A stretch of DNA of 64,000 nt from an uncultured Roseateles sp. (lineage in GTDB: Bacteria > Pseudomonadota > Gammaproteobacteria > Burkholderiales > Burkholderiaceae), in assembly GCA_946480605.1 (NCBI GenBank), contig CAMLKW010000004.1, positions 1 through 64,000 of the forward strand, read 5' to 3'. Below, one piece after another: positions 8,522-16,585 of the stretch. The first letter of the stretch is position 1, and each line of letters starts with the position of its first letter. The notes beneath the pieces were generated by a model. The model did no database searches. It was not told the origin of the DNA and saw only the letters and a program-made list of their open reading frames with translations. A program made the translations under genes and the position numbers.

Positions 8522-9640
8522 TCAGGCCTTCTTCGCCCCACGGAAGTAGTGGTTGTAGGCCATCTTGAAGTCCACCGTGTAGTCGTTCTGCCAGCCCCCG
8601 GCGCGCTGCGCGAAGGTACGCTGGCTGTCCAGCACCTTCTTGAACAGCGGGTTTTCGGCGGCCTTGGCGGCCGTGACCTTGTCCCACGCGGCGAGCTGCG
8701 CGCGCAGCACGCTGTCGGGCGTCTTGTAGAACTTCACGCCGGCCTTCTTCAGCTCGTTGTAGTCGGCGCTGTTGCGCTCGATGGCCTTCCAGCTCATGTC
8801 GGCGCTGGACGCCTGCACGGCGTAGTCGATGACGGCTTTCAGCTCGGCCGGCAGGCCGTCGTACTTGGCCTTGTTGAACAGGATCTCGAACTGCTCGCCG
8901 CTTTGGTGGAAGCTCTGCAGCATGCAGTTCTTGGCCACGTCGGCGAAGCCCAGCACGCGGTCGCTGGAGGCGTTGTTGAACTCGGCCGCGTCGATGAGTC
9001 CGCGGTCCAACGCCGGCACGATCTCGCCGCCGGGCAGCGGGTTGACGGCAGCGCCCAGCTCCTTGAACACGTCCACCGCCAGGCCCACCGTGCGGAACTT
9101 CAGGCCCTTGAGGTCTTCGGGCTTGGACACCGGCTTCTTGAACCAGCCCAGTGGTTGCGTGGGCATGGGGCCGTACAGGAAGGACACGACGTCGATGTTC
9201 AGCGCCGCGTAGACCTCGGCCAGCAGCGCCTTGCCGCCGCCGTAGTTGTGCCAGGCCAGCACCATGTTCGGGTCCATGCCGAAGGCCGGGCCCGAGCCCC
9301 ACAGCGCCAGCGCGTTGTTCTTGCCGTAGTGGTAGGCCACCACGCCGTGGCCGCCGTCCAGCGTGCCCTTGTTGACGGCGTCCAGCAGCTGGAAGGCCGG
9401 CACGACGGAGCCGGAAGGCAGCACCTCGATCTTGAGTCGGCCTCCCGCCATGTCGTTGACCTTCTTGGCGAAATCTTGCGCGTACTCGTGGAAGATGTCC
9501 TTGGCCGGCCAGGTGGACTGGAAGCGCATGCTGATCGTCTGGGCCTTGGAGATCATCGGCATCGCCAATGCGCCGGCCCCGGCGGTGGCGGCGGCGGCGG
9601 TCTTGATGAAACGCCGACGCGCGGCGGGGGTCTGGGTCAT
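8522..9640 (-). CDS. dctP: TRAP transporter substrate-binding protein DctP, Tat-exported
   Basis: Periplasmic binding protein of the TRAP system, 372 residues. The start at 9640 is chosen because it has an AGGAGA ribosome site and begins a twin-arginine leader (RRRFIKTAAAATAGAGALAMP); the frame runs further upstream without support. The mature part resembles the keto-acid/TakP-like branch of DctP (FQSTWPAKDIFHEYAQDFAKK, later VPALDRGLIDAAEFNN), so a 2-oxo acid or related carboxylate is a plausible ligand, but this is inference. First gene of dctPQM. Confidence 0.92.
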   Translation of the reverse strand: MTQTPAARRRFIKTAAAATAGAGALAMPMISKAQTISMRFQSTWPAKDIFHEYAQDFAKKVNDMAGGRLKIEVLPSGSVVPAFQLLDAVNKGTLDGGHGVVAYHYGKNNALALWGSGPAFGMDPNMVLAWHNYGGGKALLAEVYAALNIDVVSFLYGPMPTQPLGWFKKPVSKPEDLKGLKFRTVGLAVDVFKELGAAVNPLPGGEIVPALDRGLIDAAEFNNASSDRVLGFADVAKNCMLQSFHQSGEQFEILFNKAKYDGLPAELKAVIDYAVQASSADMSWKAIERNSADYNELKKAGVKFYKTPDSVLRAQLAAWDKVTAAKAAENPLFKKVLDSQRTFAQRAGGWQNDYTVDFKMAYNHYFRGAKKA

Positions 9641-9842
9641 GGCTGTCTCCTGGGTTTTCTGGGAAAGCGCCTCTAACAGAACCTGCGGCCGGCGCTGGCC
9701 GCTGCGCCGACTGTCTGGCGGCGGGCCGTTGCCGCGCAACTGGGTCAAACCCAGGCGCCGTGCCGGGCTGTTCAAAATCGCTGAACAATGGCGACAAGGC
9801 CGGTGAAACGCCTGACCCCTCGCGAGGAAGACACTGGAGCCC

Positions 9843-10382
9843 ATGATGAGCCCTGCCATCCGCTACACCCCCGTCGCCATCGCGCTGCACTGGTTGCTCG
9901 CGTTGGCCATCGTCGGCGCCTTCGGCGTCGGGCTCTACATGACGAGCCTGCCGTTCTCGCCGGCCCGGCTCAAGCTCTACAACTGGCACAAGTGGGCCGG
10001 CGTCACCATCCTCGCGCTGTCGGCGCTGCGTCTGCTGTGGCGTCTGTCGCATCGCCCGCCGGCCGACCTGCCCATGGCCGCCTGGCAGGCCCGGGCCGCG
10101 CATCTGACCCATGGGCTGCTGTACGCGCTGTTCTTCGCCGTGCCGCTGTTCGGCTGGGCCTACAGCTCGGCAGCCGGCTTCCCCATCGTCTGGTTCGGCG
10201 TGCTGCCACTGCCCGACTTCGTGCCCAAGGACAAGGCGCTGGCCGACACGCTGAAGGAACTGCACAAGTTCGCCGCCTACGGCCTGGCCCTGCTGGTGCT
10301 GGCCCATGTGGGCGCCGCCCTCAAACACCATTTCATCGACCGCGACGGTTTGCTGGCCCGCATGGGCATCGGCCGCGCATGA
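9843..10382 (+). CDS. Cytochrome b561 family protein
   Basis: Inner-membrane di-heme cytochrome b of the YodB/CybB type, 179 residues with four hydrophobic segments. Candidate heme-ligand histidines are visible at ALHWLL, NWHKW, LTHGLLY and KFAAYG...LAHVGAALKHHF. A GGAG lies just upstream of two adjacent ATG codons (9843 and 9846). It leads a probable operon with two YceI proteins, an arrangement common in proteobacteria and thought to link quinone or superoxide redox chemistry to a periplasmic isoprenoid-binding protein. The exact electron donor and acceptor are unknown. Confidence 0.9.
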   Translation: MMSPAIRYTPVAIALHWLLALAIVGAFGVGLYMTSLPFSPARLKLYNWHKWAGVTILALSALRLLWRLSHRPPADLPMAAWQARAAHLTHGLLYALFFAVPLFGWAYSSAAGFPIVWFGVLPLPDFVPKDKALADTLKELHKFAAYGLALLVLAHVGAALKHHFIDRDGLLARMGIGRA

Positions 10383-10396
10383 AAAGAGGATTTCCA

Positions 10397-10930
10397 ATGA
10401 AGCGTTTGTTCTCCGCCTTGCTGATCGCGACCAGCGCGTTCGCGGCTCACGCTGCCACGCTGCAGCCCGCCAAGAGCGAGCTGAGCTTCACCTTCAAGCA
10501 GATGGGCGTGCCGGTCGACGGCAAGTTCACCAAGTTCGAGGCCCAGCTGGACTTCGACGCCAAGAAGCCCGAGGCCGGCAAGATCGCGTTCACGGTGGAC
10601 CTGGGCAGCGTGTCCCTGGGCGACGCCAGCTTCGACGCGGAGGTGGGCAAGGCCCCCTGGTTCGACACCAAGCGCAACGGCAAGGCCACATTTGTGTCCA
10701 CCGGCATCAAGCCCACCGGCCCGGCCAAGTACGACGTGGCCGGCAAGCTGACCATCAAGGGCGCCAGCCGCGACGTGGTCGTGCCCATCACGCTGAACGC
10801 CGGCGTGGCCAGCGGCAGCGTGGCCATCAAGCGCCTGGATTTCAAGATCGGTGACGGCGAATGGGCCGACACCTCCATGGTCGCCAACGACGTGACCGTC
10901 AAGTTCAAGCTGGCCTTTGCGGGCCTTTGA
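10397..10930 (+). CDS. YceI family periplasmic protein
   Basis: Secreted lipocalin-like protein of 177 residues; YceI relatives bind polyisoprenoid chains such as ubiquinone. The signal peptide is MKRLFSALLIATSAFAAHA, so the ATG at 10397 is preferred over the upstream in-frame ATG near 10379. The mature sequence shows the family pattern of beta strands (KSELSFTFKQMGVPVDGKF, later FVSTGIKPTGPAKYDVAGKL). It begins 14 bp after the cytochrome b561 gene, implying cotranscription. This copy is of the subgroup usually encoded beside cytochrome b561. Confidence 0.9.
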   Translation: MKRLFSALLIATSAFAAHAATLQPAKSELSFTFKQMGVPVDGKFTKFEAQLDFDAKKPEAGKIAFTVDLGSVSLGDASFDAEVGKAPWFDTKRNGKATFVSTGIKPTGPAKYDVAGKLTIKGASRDVVVPITLNAGVASGSVAIKRLDFKIGDGEWADTSMVANDVTVKFKLAFAGL

Positions 10931-10967
10931 CCCCCACCTCTTGTCCCACCCCCCGGAGAACCTCCCG

Positions 10968-11534
10968 ATGAAGAAATCCCTGCTGCTCACCGCCCTGCTC
11001 GCCGCTGCTGGCGCTGCCCAGGCCCAGAGCGCCACCTACGCGATCGACCCGACCCACACCCAGGTCGTCTTCGAAGCCAAGCACTACGGCGTCAGCACCA
11101 ACCGTGGCCGCTGGGACAAGAAGGAGGGCACCGTCACGCTGGACAAGGCCGCCAAGACCGGCAAGGTCGAGCTGACCATCGACATGGCCTCCGTCTCCAC
11201 CGGCATCGGCCCGTTCGATGGCCACCTGAAGAGCAAGGACTTCTTCGCCGCCGAGGAGTTCCCGACGGCCAAGTTCGTTGGCGACAAGTTCACGTTCAAC
11301 GGCGACAAGGTGGCCAGCGTGGCGGGCGAGCTGACGCTGCGCGGCAAGACCAACCCGGTCACGCTGACCGCCACCAGCTTCGGCTGCTACGAGAACGCGC
11401 GCCTGAAGCGCGAGGTCTGCGGCGGCGACTTCGAGACCACCATCCAGCGCAGCCAGTGGGGCATGGGCTATGGCCTGCCGGGCATCCCCGACAGCGTGCG
11501 CCTGCTGATCCAGGTCGAAGCCATCAAGCAGTAA
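10968..11534 (+). CDS. YceI family periplasmic protein (second copy)
   Basis: Second YceI homologue, 188 residues, closer to the classical form (YAIDPTHTQVVFEAKHYGVSTNRGRW). Signal peptide MKKSLLLTALLAAAGAAQAQ fixes the ATG at 10968, with CCGGAGAA upstream as ribosome site. A Cys pair in CYENARLKREVCGG may form a disulfide. It follows the first copy by 37 bp and ends the operon just before a strong intrinsic terminator. The two copies are diverged, so this is an old duplication or independent acquisition and not a recent tandem copy. Confidence 0.92.
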   Translation: MKKSLLLTALLAAAGAAQAQSATYAIDPTHTQVVFEAKHYGVSTNRGRWDKKEGTVTLDKAAKTGKVELTIDMASVSTGIGPFDGHLKSKDFFAAEEFPTAKFVGDKFTFNGDKVASVAGELTLRGKTNPVTLTATSFGCYENARLKREVCGGDFETTIQRSQWGMGYGLPGIPDSVRLLIQVEAIKQ

Positions 11535-11554
11535 AGCCGACGGCTTGCCGAACC

Positions 11555-11578
11555 AGCCCGCCATCCGGCGGGCTTTTT
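11555..11578 (+). terminator. Intrinsic terminator after the cytochrome b561-YceI operon
   Basis: Perfect 8-bp stem AGCCCGCC / GGCGGGCT with an ATCC loop, followed by five T. It sits 20 bp after the second YceI stop codon and is one of the few textbook terminators in the window. Confidence 0.92.
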
Positions 11579-11697
11579 CGTTTCAGGGCCGTGACGGCCT
11601 GTCGCGCGCCGGTGCAGTTCGTCCCCTGGGCTGGCCGGCGTGTCGCGCCGGCCCCACGCCGTGCCGGCCGCCTGCTTACAGTGCACCCAACGAAACC

Positions 11698-11963
11698 GGG
11701 CCTGTTGGCCCTACGAGGATCGGATGCGTTGCCACTCAAAAGCCTGCGAGCAAGGCGCGAAGTCGAAGCTGGGGTCATCCCCGGCGAGGCTTTGCAACGC
11801 CGCGCGCTGGCTTTTGAGTGACAACCCTTCGGGAGAGGGGCTGCGCGGGCGCATGGCGTCGTTGCGCGCCTTGCCCGGGCACCCAGCCCGGGCTTCAGCG
11901 CGTCGCCTAGCCCTGCACCCGCGCAGACCCTCTCGCACCGATTCTCGTAGGGCCAACAGGCCC
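11698..11963. repeat. 266-bp palindromic repeat element with 26-bp terminal inverted repeats
   Basis: The ends are GGGCCTGTTGGCCCTACGAG followed by G/A and ATCGG, 25 of 26 identical when inverted (11698-11723 and 11938-11963). Inside are two further hairpins: an inverted pair CACTCAAAAGCC / GGCTTTTGAGTG (11732-11743, 11810-11821) and a long imperfect palindrome from about 11834 to 11931. It fills the otherwise gene-free stretch 11579-11971 and ends 8 bp before the start codon of the sensor kinase, so it must form that gene's 5' leader or promoter region. No protein is supported in it on either strand. Its core resembles the hairpin at 16528-16579, suggesting a dispersed family. Confidence 0.85.
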
Positions 11964-11971
11964 GTCCGGCC

Positions 11972-13396
11972 ATGACTCCCTCCTTCACACCCAGCCCCCA
12001 GCAAAAGCTCTGGATAGCGCGCTGGCAACGTTTTTCTGCCGGTGTGGTGCGCTATTTCCATGTTTACGCCGGCTGGCTGGTGGGCATCAGCTGGAAGCGC
12101 TTCGTGCTGCTGTCCGCCGCGCTGCTGATCGGCGTCAACGTGCTGAAGGACCTGCCGCCCTTCACCTGGCGCATCAGCCAGCAGATCGAGGAACACGACG
12201 ATGGCTCGCTGTCGCGCCGCCAGGCCAAGCTGGAGGCGGATGCGAAGAAGGCCGTCGACAAGGCCCGCAAGGCCGCCAGCAAGGTGCCCTACGAACTGAA
12301 GGTCGACGAGCGCGGCGTGCGCATCGTGCCGGTGCGGCCGGCCTCCGGCGCCAGTGCCGCCAGCGCGGTCGACAGCGACGGCGAGCCCGTCAGCGAGCCG
12401 CACGAGATCGTCATCGACTTCCCCAAGAGCGCCAAGCCGGACGACATCCAGGCCGCGCTGGAGCAGGCGAAGGAAAAGCTGCAGGAGCTCAAGCATCAGG
12501 CCGAGGAGGTGCGTGAGGCCCAGCAGGCCGCCACCGAGGCCCAGCAGGCGCTGCAGGAGGCCGCCGTGGCGGTGGCCCGCGAGGCGCTCGACAGCCCGCC
12601 GCGCCGCCGCATCACCACCGTGCGCATGGGCGACTCGCTGGTCGACCTGGCCATCCTGTGGATCCTGGCGTCCGCCGTCATCAAGGCCATGTACAAGGGC
12701 CGCATCCAGGCCGAGGTCAAGGCCGCCCAGGCCGCGGAGAACGCCGAGAGCGAGGCGCTGAAGCGCCAGGTCGTCGAGGCCCGCATGGCCGCCATGCAGG
12801 CCCAGGTCGAGCCGCACTTCCTGTTCAACACGCTGGCCAGCATCGACCACCTCATCGAGGTCGACCCGCCGCGCGCCAGCCAGATGCAGAAGAACCTGAT
12901 CGCGCTGCTGCGGGCGTCCATGCCGACGATGCGCGAGGCCAACGCCAACGGCGCCGTGCGCGACCTGGGCCGCGAGCTGGCCGTCATCCGCCCCTACCTC
13001 GAGATCCTGAAGATGCGCATGGAAGAGCGTCTGCAGACCGAGATCGACGTACCCGAGGGCCTGCTGTCGGCCGAGTTCCCGCCCATGATGATCCAGGGCC
13101 TGGTCGAGAACGCCATCAAGCATGGCCTGGAGCCCAAGGCCGAGGGCGGCATGCTCAAGGTCAAGGCGGAGATCCTGCACGGCAAGCTGGCCGTCACCGT
13201 GGCCGACACCGGCCTGGGCTTCGGCCGCGCCGCGACCAGCGGCACCGGCGTGGGCCTGGCCAACATCCGCGAGCGCCTGCAGCTGCTGCACGGCAGCAAG
13301 GCCAGCGTCACCGTCACCGAGAACCAACCCAGCGGCACCGTGGTGACCATCACCGTGCCCTATCGCAGCCGCAACGAGGAAGGAGCCTCCGCATGA
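11972..13396 (+). CDS. Sensor histidine kinase of the LytS/YehU (His_kinase PF06580) type
   Basis: Membrane kinase, 474 residues. Helix 1 is near residues 45-58 and helix 2 near 221-240; between them, in the predicted periplasm, is an Ala/Gln/Glu-rich segment (155-205) that looks like coiled coil and not a known ligand domain. The phosphoacceptor motif EPHFLFNTLASID places the His at 282, followed by an ATPase domain with NAIKHGLEP (N box) and DTGLGFG. It overlaps the next gene by ATGA and is two genes upstream of a LytTR-type regulator that is its likely partner. No ribosome site is obvious because the palindromic repeat ends 8 bp upstream. Confidence 0.92.
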   Translation: MTPSFTPSPQQKLWIARWQRFSAGVVRYFHVYAGWLVGISWKRFVLLSAALLIGVNVLKDLPPFTWRISQQIEEHDDGSLSRRQAKLEADAKKAVDKARKAASKVPYELKVDERGVRIVPVRPASGASAASAVDSDGEPVSEPHEIVIDFPKSAKPDDIQAALEQAKEKLQELKHQAEEVREAQQAATEAQQALQEAAVAVAREALDSPPRRRITTVRMGDSLVDLAILWILASAVIKAMYKGRIQAEVKAAQAAENAESEALKRQVVEARMAAMQAQVEPHFLFNTLASIDHLIEVDPPRASQMQKNLIALLRASMPTMREANANGAVRDLGRELAVIRPYLEILKMRMEERLQTEIDVPEGLLSAEFPPMMIQGLVENAIKHGLEPKAEGGMLKVKAEILHGKLAVTVADTGLGFGRAATSGTGVGLANIRERLQLLHGSKASVTVTENQPSGTVVTITVPYRSRNEEGASA

Positions 13397-13788
13397 AGAC
13401 CTTGTTCAAGATCGTGATCGCCATCACCGCATTGATGCTGTTGCTGGCCATGCTGGGCGGCGTCGCGCTGCTGACCCACCATGACTCCGACATGCACATC
13501 GTGCTGAACGACGAGGAGATGTTCCTCGGCGGCTTCGGTGACTGGGTGGGCGCCACCATCGGCCTGTTCGTGGCCGGCCTGGTGTGCCTGGTGGTGGTGC
13601 CGCTGGTGGTGCTGCTGGGCGTGGCGCTGCCGCTGCTCATCGTGGGCGGCGTCATCACGCTGGTGGTCGCCAGCCTGCTGGGCGTGGGCGCCGTGCTGGG
13701 CTCGCCGCTGATCCTGCTGGGCCTGCTGCTGTTCGTCGTGCTGCGCAACCGCAGCCGCGCCAACGCCGCCAAATCGACCTCCGTCTGA
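13393..13788 (+). CDS. Small multi-pass membrane protein between kinase and regulator
   Basis: 131 residues with an N-terminal hydrophobic segment, a short polar loop (HHDSDMHIVLNDEEMFLGG), then two or three very hydrophobic, Val/Leu-rich segments and a basic tail (RNRSRANAAK). Its ATG overlaps the kinase stop (ATGA) and a GGAGCC lies upstream, so it is coupled to the kinase. I do not recognise a named family. Position suggests an accessory membrane component or a target of the two-component system. The hydrophilic loop may be extracytoplasmic. Confidence 0.8.
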   Translation: MKTLFKIVIAITALMLLLAMLGGVALLTHHDSDMHIVLNDEEMFLGGFGDWVGATIGLFVAGLVCLVVVPLVVLLGVALPLLIVGGVITLVVASLLGVGAVLGSPLILLGLLLFVVLRNRSRANAAKSTSV

Positions 13789-13804
13789 ACTAGCATCCGC
13801 GGCC

Positions 13805-14629
13805 ATGAACACAGCAGCACCCATCCGCGCCGTTCTGGCCGACGACGAACGACTGATGCGCGAGCAATTGCGCGCCCGCCTGACCGAGGTCTGGCCCGAG
13901 CTGGACATCGTGGCCGAGGGCAAGAACGGCCTGGAGGCCGTCGAGCTGGTCAAGGAGCACCGGCCCGACCTGGTCTTCCTGGACATCCGCATGCCCGGCC
14001 TGACCGGCGTGGAGGCCGCGCGCCAGATCGCCCAGTTGCCGGACGACGACGACTGGCTGGTGCCCGAGATCGTCTTCATCACCGCCTACGACCAGTACGC
14101 GGTCGAGGCCTTCGAGCAGGGCGTGGCGGACTACGTGCTGAAGCCCGCCGAGCGCGACCGCCTGCAGCTGACCGTCGCGCGCATCAAGAAGCGCCTGGCC
14201 CAGCGCGAGGCGCCGTCCGCCGACTTCAGCGACAGCGCGCCCGTGCCGCTGCAGCAGCTGCTGCACCAGCTGTCGGCGGGCATGAATCCGGCGGCCAAGC
14301 CGACCTACCTGCAATGGATCCAGGCCACGGTGGGCCAAGCCATCCAGATGATCCCGGTCGAGGACGTGCTGTTCTTCATCAGCGACGAGAAGTACACGCG
14401 CGTGCAGACGGCCAAGGTCGAGGCGCTGATCCGCAAGCCCATCAAGGAGCTGGTGGACGAGCTGGACCCGCAGGTCTTCTGGCAGATCCACCGTTCCACG
14501 CTGGTGAATGCGCGCGCCATCGACGGCATCACCCGCGACTTCCGCGGCCGCCAGCTGGTGGGCGTGAAGGGGCTGACCGAGAAGCTGGAAGTCAGCCGCA
14601 GCTACACGCACCTGTTCAAGGGCATGTAG
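13805..14629 (+). CDS. LytTR-type response regulator
   Basis: Cytoplasmic transcription regulator, 274 residues: receiver domain 1-130 with acidic pair DD at 13-14, phosphoacceptor Asp60 (LVFLDIRMPG) and conserved Lys in VLKPAE, then a LytTR DNA-binding domain from about 165 to 274 (EDVLFFISDEKYTRVQT, QIHRSTLVNARAID). LytTR regulators bind DNA through a beta fold, usually at paired direct repeats. It lies 16 bp after the small membrane protein and is the expected partner of the kinase two genes upstream. Confidence 0.94.
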   Translation: MNTAAPIRAVLADDERLMREQLRARLTEVWPELDIVAEGKNGLEAVELVKEHRPDLVFLDIRMPGLTGVEAARQIAQLPDDDDWLVPEIVFITAYDQYAVEAFEQGVADYVLKPAERDRLQLTVARIKKRLAQREAPSADFSDSAPVPLQQLLHQLSAGMNPAAKPTYLQWIQATVGQAIQMIPVEDVLFFISDEKYTRVQTAKVEALIRKPIKELVDELDPQVFWQIHRSTLVNARAIDGITRDFRGRQLVGVKGLTEKLEVSRSYTHLFKGM

Positions 14630-14741
14630 GGCCCGCCGGCTGCTCCATGCGGGCCGAGCCGTGGCCGGGCTTTTGGGTGATCATGCGGTTCACCCAGGCT
14701 CACCCGTCCTGCCCATGGAACCGAAACTGCCGAGCGTCGTC

Positions 14742-15539
14742 ATGCCATGCGGCAGGGGCGTCCGCGTGAGCAGGCGGGCCGCGGCGCATCGCGCCGCCAA
14801 GGTGGCTTGCATGACCGTCCTGGCGCTGGCGGGCCTGGCTGCCGGCCCGTGCCGCGCGGCGGACGCAAGGCTGAACATCGTCACGGAGGAATGGGCGCCT
14901 TACAACTATGCCGAGAACGGCAGCGTGAAGGGCGTGTCGGTGGAGGTCGTCCAGGCGCTGGCCCGGGCGCTGCAGGTGCCGATCGACATCCGGCTGCTGC
15001 CCAGCATGCGTGCGACCGTGGCGTTGGACCACCAGCCCAGGACCATGTTGATCACCATGCTGAGGACGCCCGAGCGGGAGGCCCGCTACAAGTGGATAGG
15101 CCCGCTGGGTGACAGCTCGATCTACTTCTACAAGCGCAAGGGCAGTCCGCTGGCGATCGCCAGTCTCGAAGACGCCAAGAAGGTGCCCTTGATCTGTGCG
15201 CGCCAGGCGGGCCTGGCGGTCACCCGGCTGAGGGAGGCCGGCTTCACCAACCTCGACGCCAGCGCCTTCGAGGGCAAGGTCGTCTACCGGAAGCTGCTGT
15301 TCGGCCGCTGCGATCTGGCCATCAGCGATTCCCCACTGGGCGTGTCCCATGCCTTGCGGCAGCTGGGATTCCCACCGGATGCACTGGTCCAGACGCCCGT
15401 GAAGATCCTGTCGCTGCCCTTGTTCATCGCCTGCAGCAAGGACATCCCCGACGCCGAGATCGCGCGCTGGCAGGCGGCGCTGGAGGCGCTGAAGGCCTCG
15501 GGCGCCTTGCAGGGGATTCTCAGGAAGTACGGCGAATGA
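14742..15539 (+). CDS. Periplasmic substrate-binding protein, bacterial family 3 type (third orphan)
   Basis: Secreted solute-binding protein. Several in-frame ATGs exist (14661, 14715, 14742); 14742 gives a basic n-region and the hydrophobic core MTVLALAGLAAGP ending at CRAADA, so it is preferred, though 14811 is also possible. The mature protein opens with LNIVTEEWAPYNYAENG, the classical first-strand motif for amino-acid-type binding proteins, and carries LRTPEREARYKWIGPL. A Cys in LICARQAG and two others are present. As with the other three binding proteins in the window, no permease is encoded nearby. It does not overlap the preceding regulator. Confidence 0.83.
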   Translation: MPCGRGVRVSRRAAAHRAAKVACMTVLALAGLAAGPCRAADARLNIVTEEWAPYNYAENGSVKGVSVEVVQALARALQVPIDIRLLPSMRATVALDHQPRTMLITMLRTPEREARYKWIGPLGDSSIYFYKRKGSPLAIASLEDAKKVPLICARQAGLAVTRLREAGFTNLDASAFEGKVVYRKLLFGRCDLAISDSPLGVSHALRQLGFPPDALVQTPVKILSLPLFIACSKDIPDAEIARWQAALEALKASGALQGILRKYGE

Positions 15540-15686
15540 ACCGGGCCGGTCGCGGTCGCCCCCCTGCTTGACCCAGGTCTGCATGTAGGCGCCGCTGTAG
15601 TCGAGGCGGTCCAGCAGGTCGTCGGCCTCCGGCGCCAGGCAGGCGCCTGCGGCCATCGCCCCGCAGCCTCCGCCGCGGGCCGCCCC
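15540..15686 (-). other. Intergenic stretch with codon-like composition; possible gene remnant
   Basis: Between the third binding protein and fpr. On the minus strand an ATG at 15656 opens about 35 codons with nearly all G/C third positions, starting MAAGACLAPEADDLLDRLDY, before the frame runs antisense through the neighbouring gene. The composition resembles real coding DNA of this genome but nothing identifies a product, so it may be a truncated remnant or chance. Confidence 0.3.
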
Positions 15687-16463
15687 TTACTTCTCGACGA
15701 ACGCGCGCTCGATGACGTAGTCGCCCGGCGTCGTCGTGCTGCCTTCCTTGAAGCCGCGGATCTCCAACATCTCCTGCATGTCCTTCAGCAGCGCGGGGCT
15801 GCCGCACAGCATGATGCGGTCGGTCTCGGGGTTCAGCGGCGGCAGGCCCAGGTCGGCCTGCAGCTTGCCGGTCTGGATCAGGTCGGTGATGCGTCCCATG
15901 TTCTTGTAGGGCTCGCGCGTCACCGTCGGGTAGTACAGCAGCTGCTCGCTGGCGTACTCGCCCAGGAACTCGTGCTTGGGCAGGTCCACGGTGAGGTGGT
16001 CGTGGTAGGCCAGCTCGGCCACCTCGCGCACGCCGTGCACGATGACGACCTTCTCGAAGCGCTCATAGGTCTCCGGGTCGCGCACGATGCTGATGAACGG
16101 CGCCAGCCCGGTGCCGCTGCCCAGCAGGTACAGCGTCCTGCCCGGCAGCAGGTAGTCGATCAGCAGCGTGCCGGTGGGCTTGCGGCCGACGATGATCTTG
16201 TCGCCCGGCTTGATGTGCTGCAGCTTGGAGGTCAGCGGGCCGTCCGGCACCTTGATGCTGAGGAACTCCAGGTTCTCCTCGTAGTTGGCGCTGACGATGC
16301 TGTAGGCGCGCAGCAGCGGTTTCCCGTTCTCGCCCTTCAGGCCGATCATCGTGAAGTGGCCGTTGGAAAAACGCAGGGCCTGGTCGCGCGTGGTCGTGAA
16401 GCTGAACAGGCGGTCGGTCCAGTGGTGGACGGTCAGGACGGTCTCTTCGTGGAAGGCACTCAT
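15687..16463 (-). CDS. fpr: Ferredoxin--NADP reductase
   Basis: Flavoenzyme of 258 residues exchanging electrons between NADPH and ferredoxin or flavodoxin; cytoplasmic. FAD-binding motif RAYSIVSA is near residue 51, the phosphate-binding loop LGSGTGLAPFISI near 108, and the protein ends in YVIERAFVEK, the C-terminal form of the short bacterial FPR class. The ATG at 16463 starts MSAFHEETVLTVHHWTDRLF as in close relatives; the longer open frame upstream runs through a palindrome and is not used. In enterobacteria fpr belongs to the SoxRS regulon, and here it sits directly downstream of soxR on the same strand. Confidence 0.95.
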   Translation of the reverse strand: MSAFHEETVLTVHHWTDRLFSFTTTRDQALRFSNGHFTMIGLKGENGKPLLRAYSIVSANYEENLEFLSIKVPDGPLTSKLQHIKPGDKIIVGRKPTGTLLIDYLLPGRTLYLLGSGTGLAPFISIVRDPETYERFEKVVIVHGVREVAELAYHDHLTVDLPKHEFLGEYASEQLLYYPTVTREPYKNMGRITDLIQTGKLQADLGLPPLNPETDRIMLCGSPALLKDMQEMLEIRGFKEGSTTTPGDYVIERAFVEK

Positions 16464-16527
16464 GGGCGGTGTTCTTTGACGGGTTAACCCGGGGATTTTC
16501 GCCCGGAAGTGATATCTGGTCGTCGAA

Positions 16528-16579
16528 GGGCTTGTTCGCCCTGCGGCAAGCGACCTCTTGCCGCAGGGCGAACAGGCCC
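16528..16579. repeat. REP-like palindrome between soxR and fpr
   Basis: Two 23-bp arms, GGGCTTGTTCGCCCTGCGGC plus AAG and its inverse, match at 22 of 23 positions around a 6-nt loop. It begins 6 bp after the soxR stop and ends 64 bp before fpr. The outer part (GGGCYTGTT, then GCCCT and CG) matches the terminal repeats of the 266-bp element at 11698-11963, so both may belong to one dispersed family. The hairpin lacks a T tract, so it is not a canonical terminator. Confidence 0.85.
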
Positions 16580-16585
16580 TCAGGG

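Noticed and set aside
11711..13327. 538-residue antisense frame running through the palindromic element and kinase
   Set aside because: Composition of a shadow; part of it lies in the repeat and the kinase sense frame is certain.
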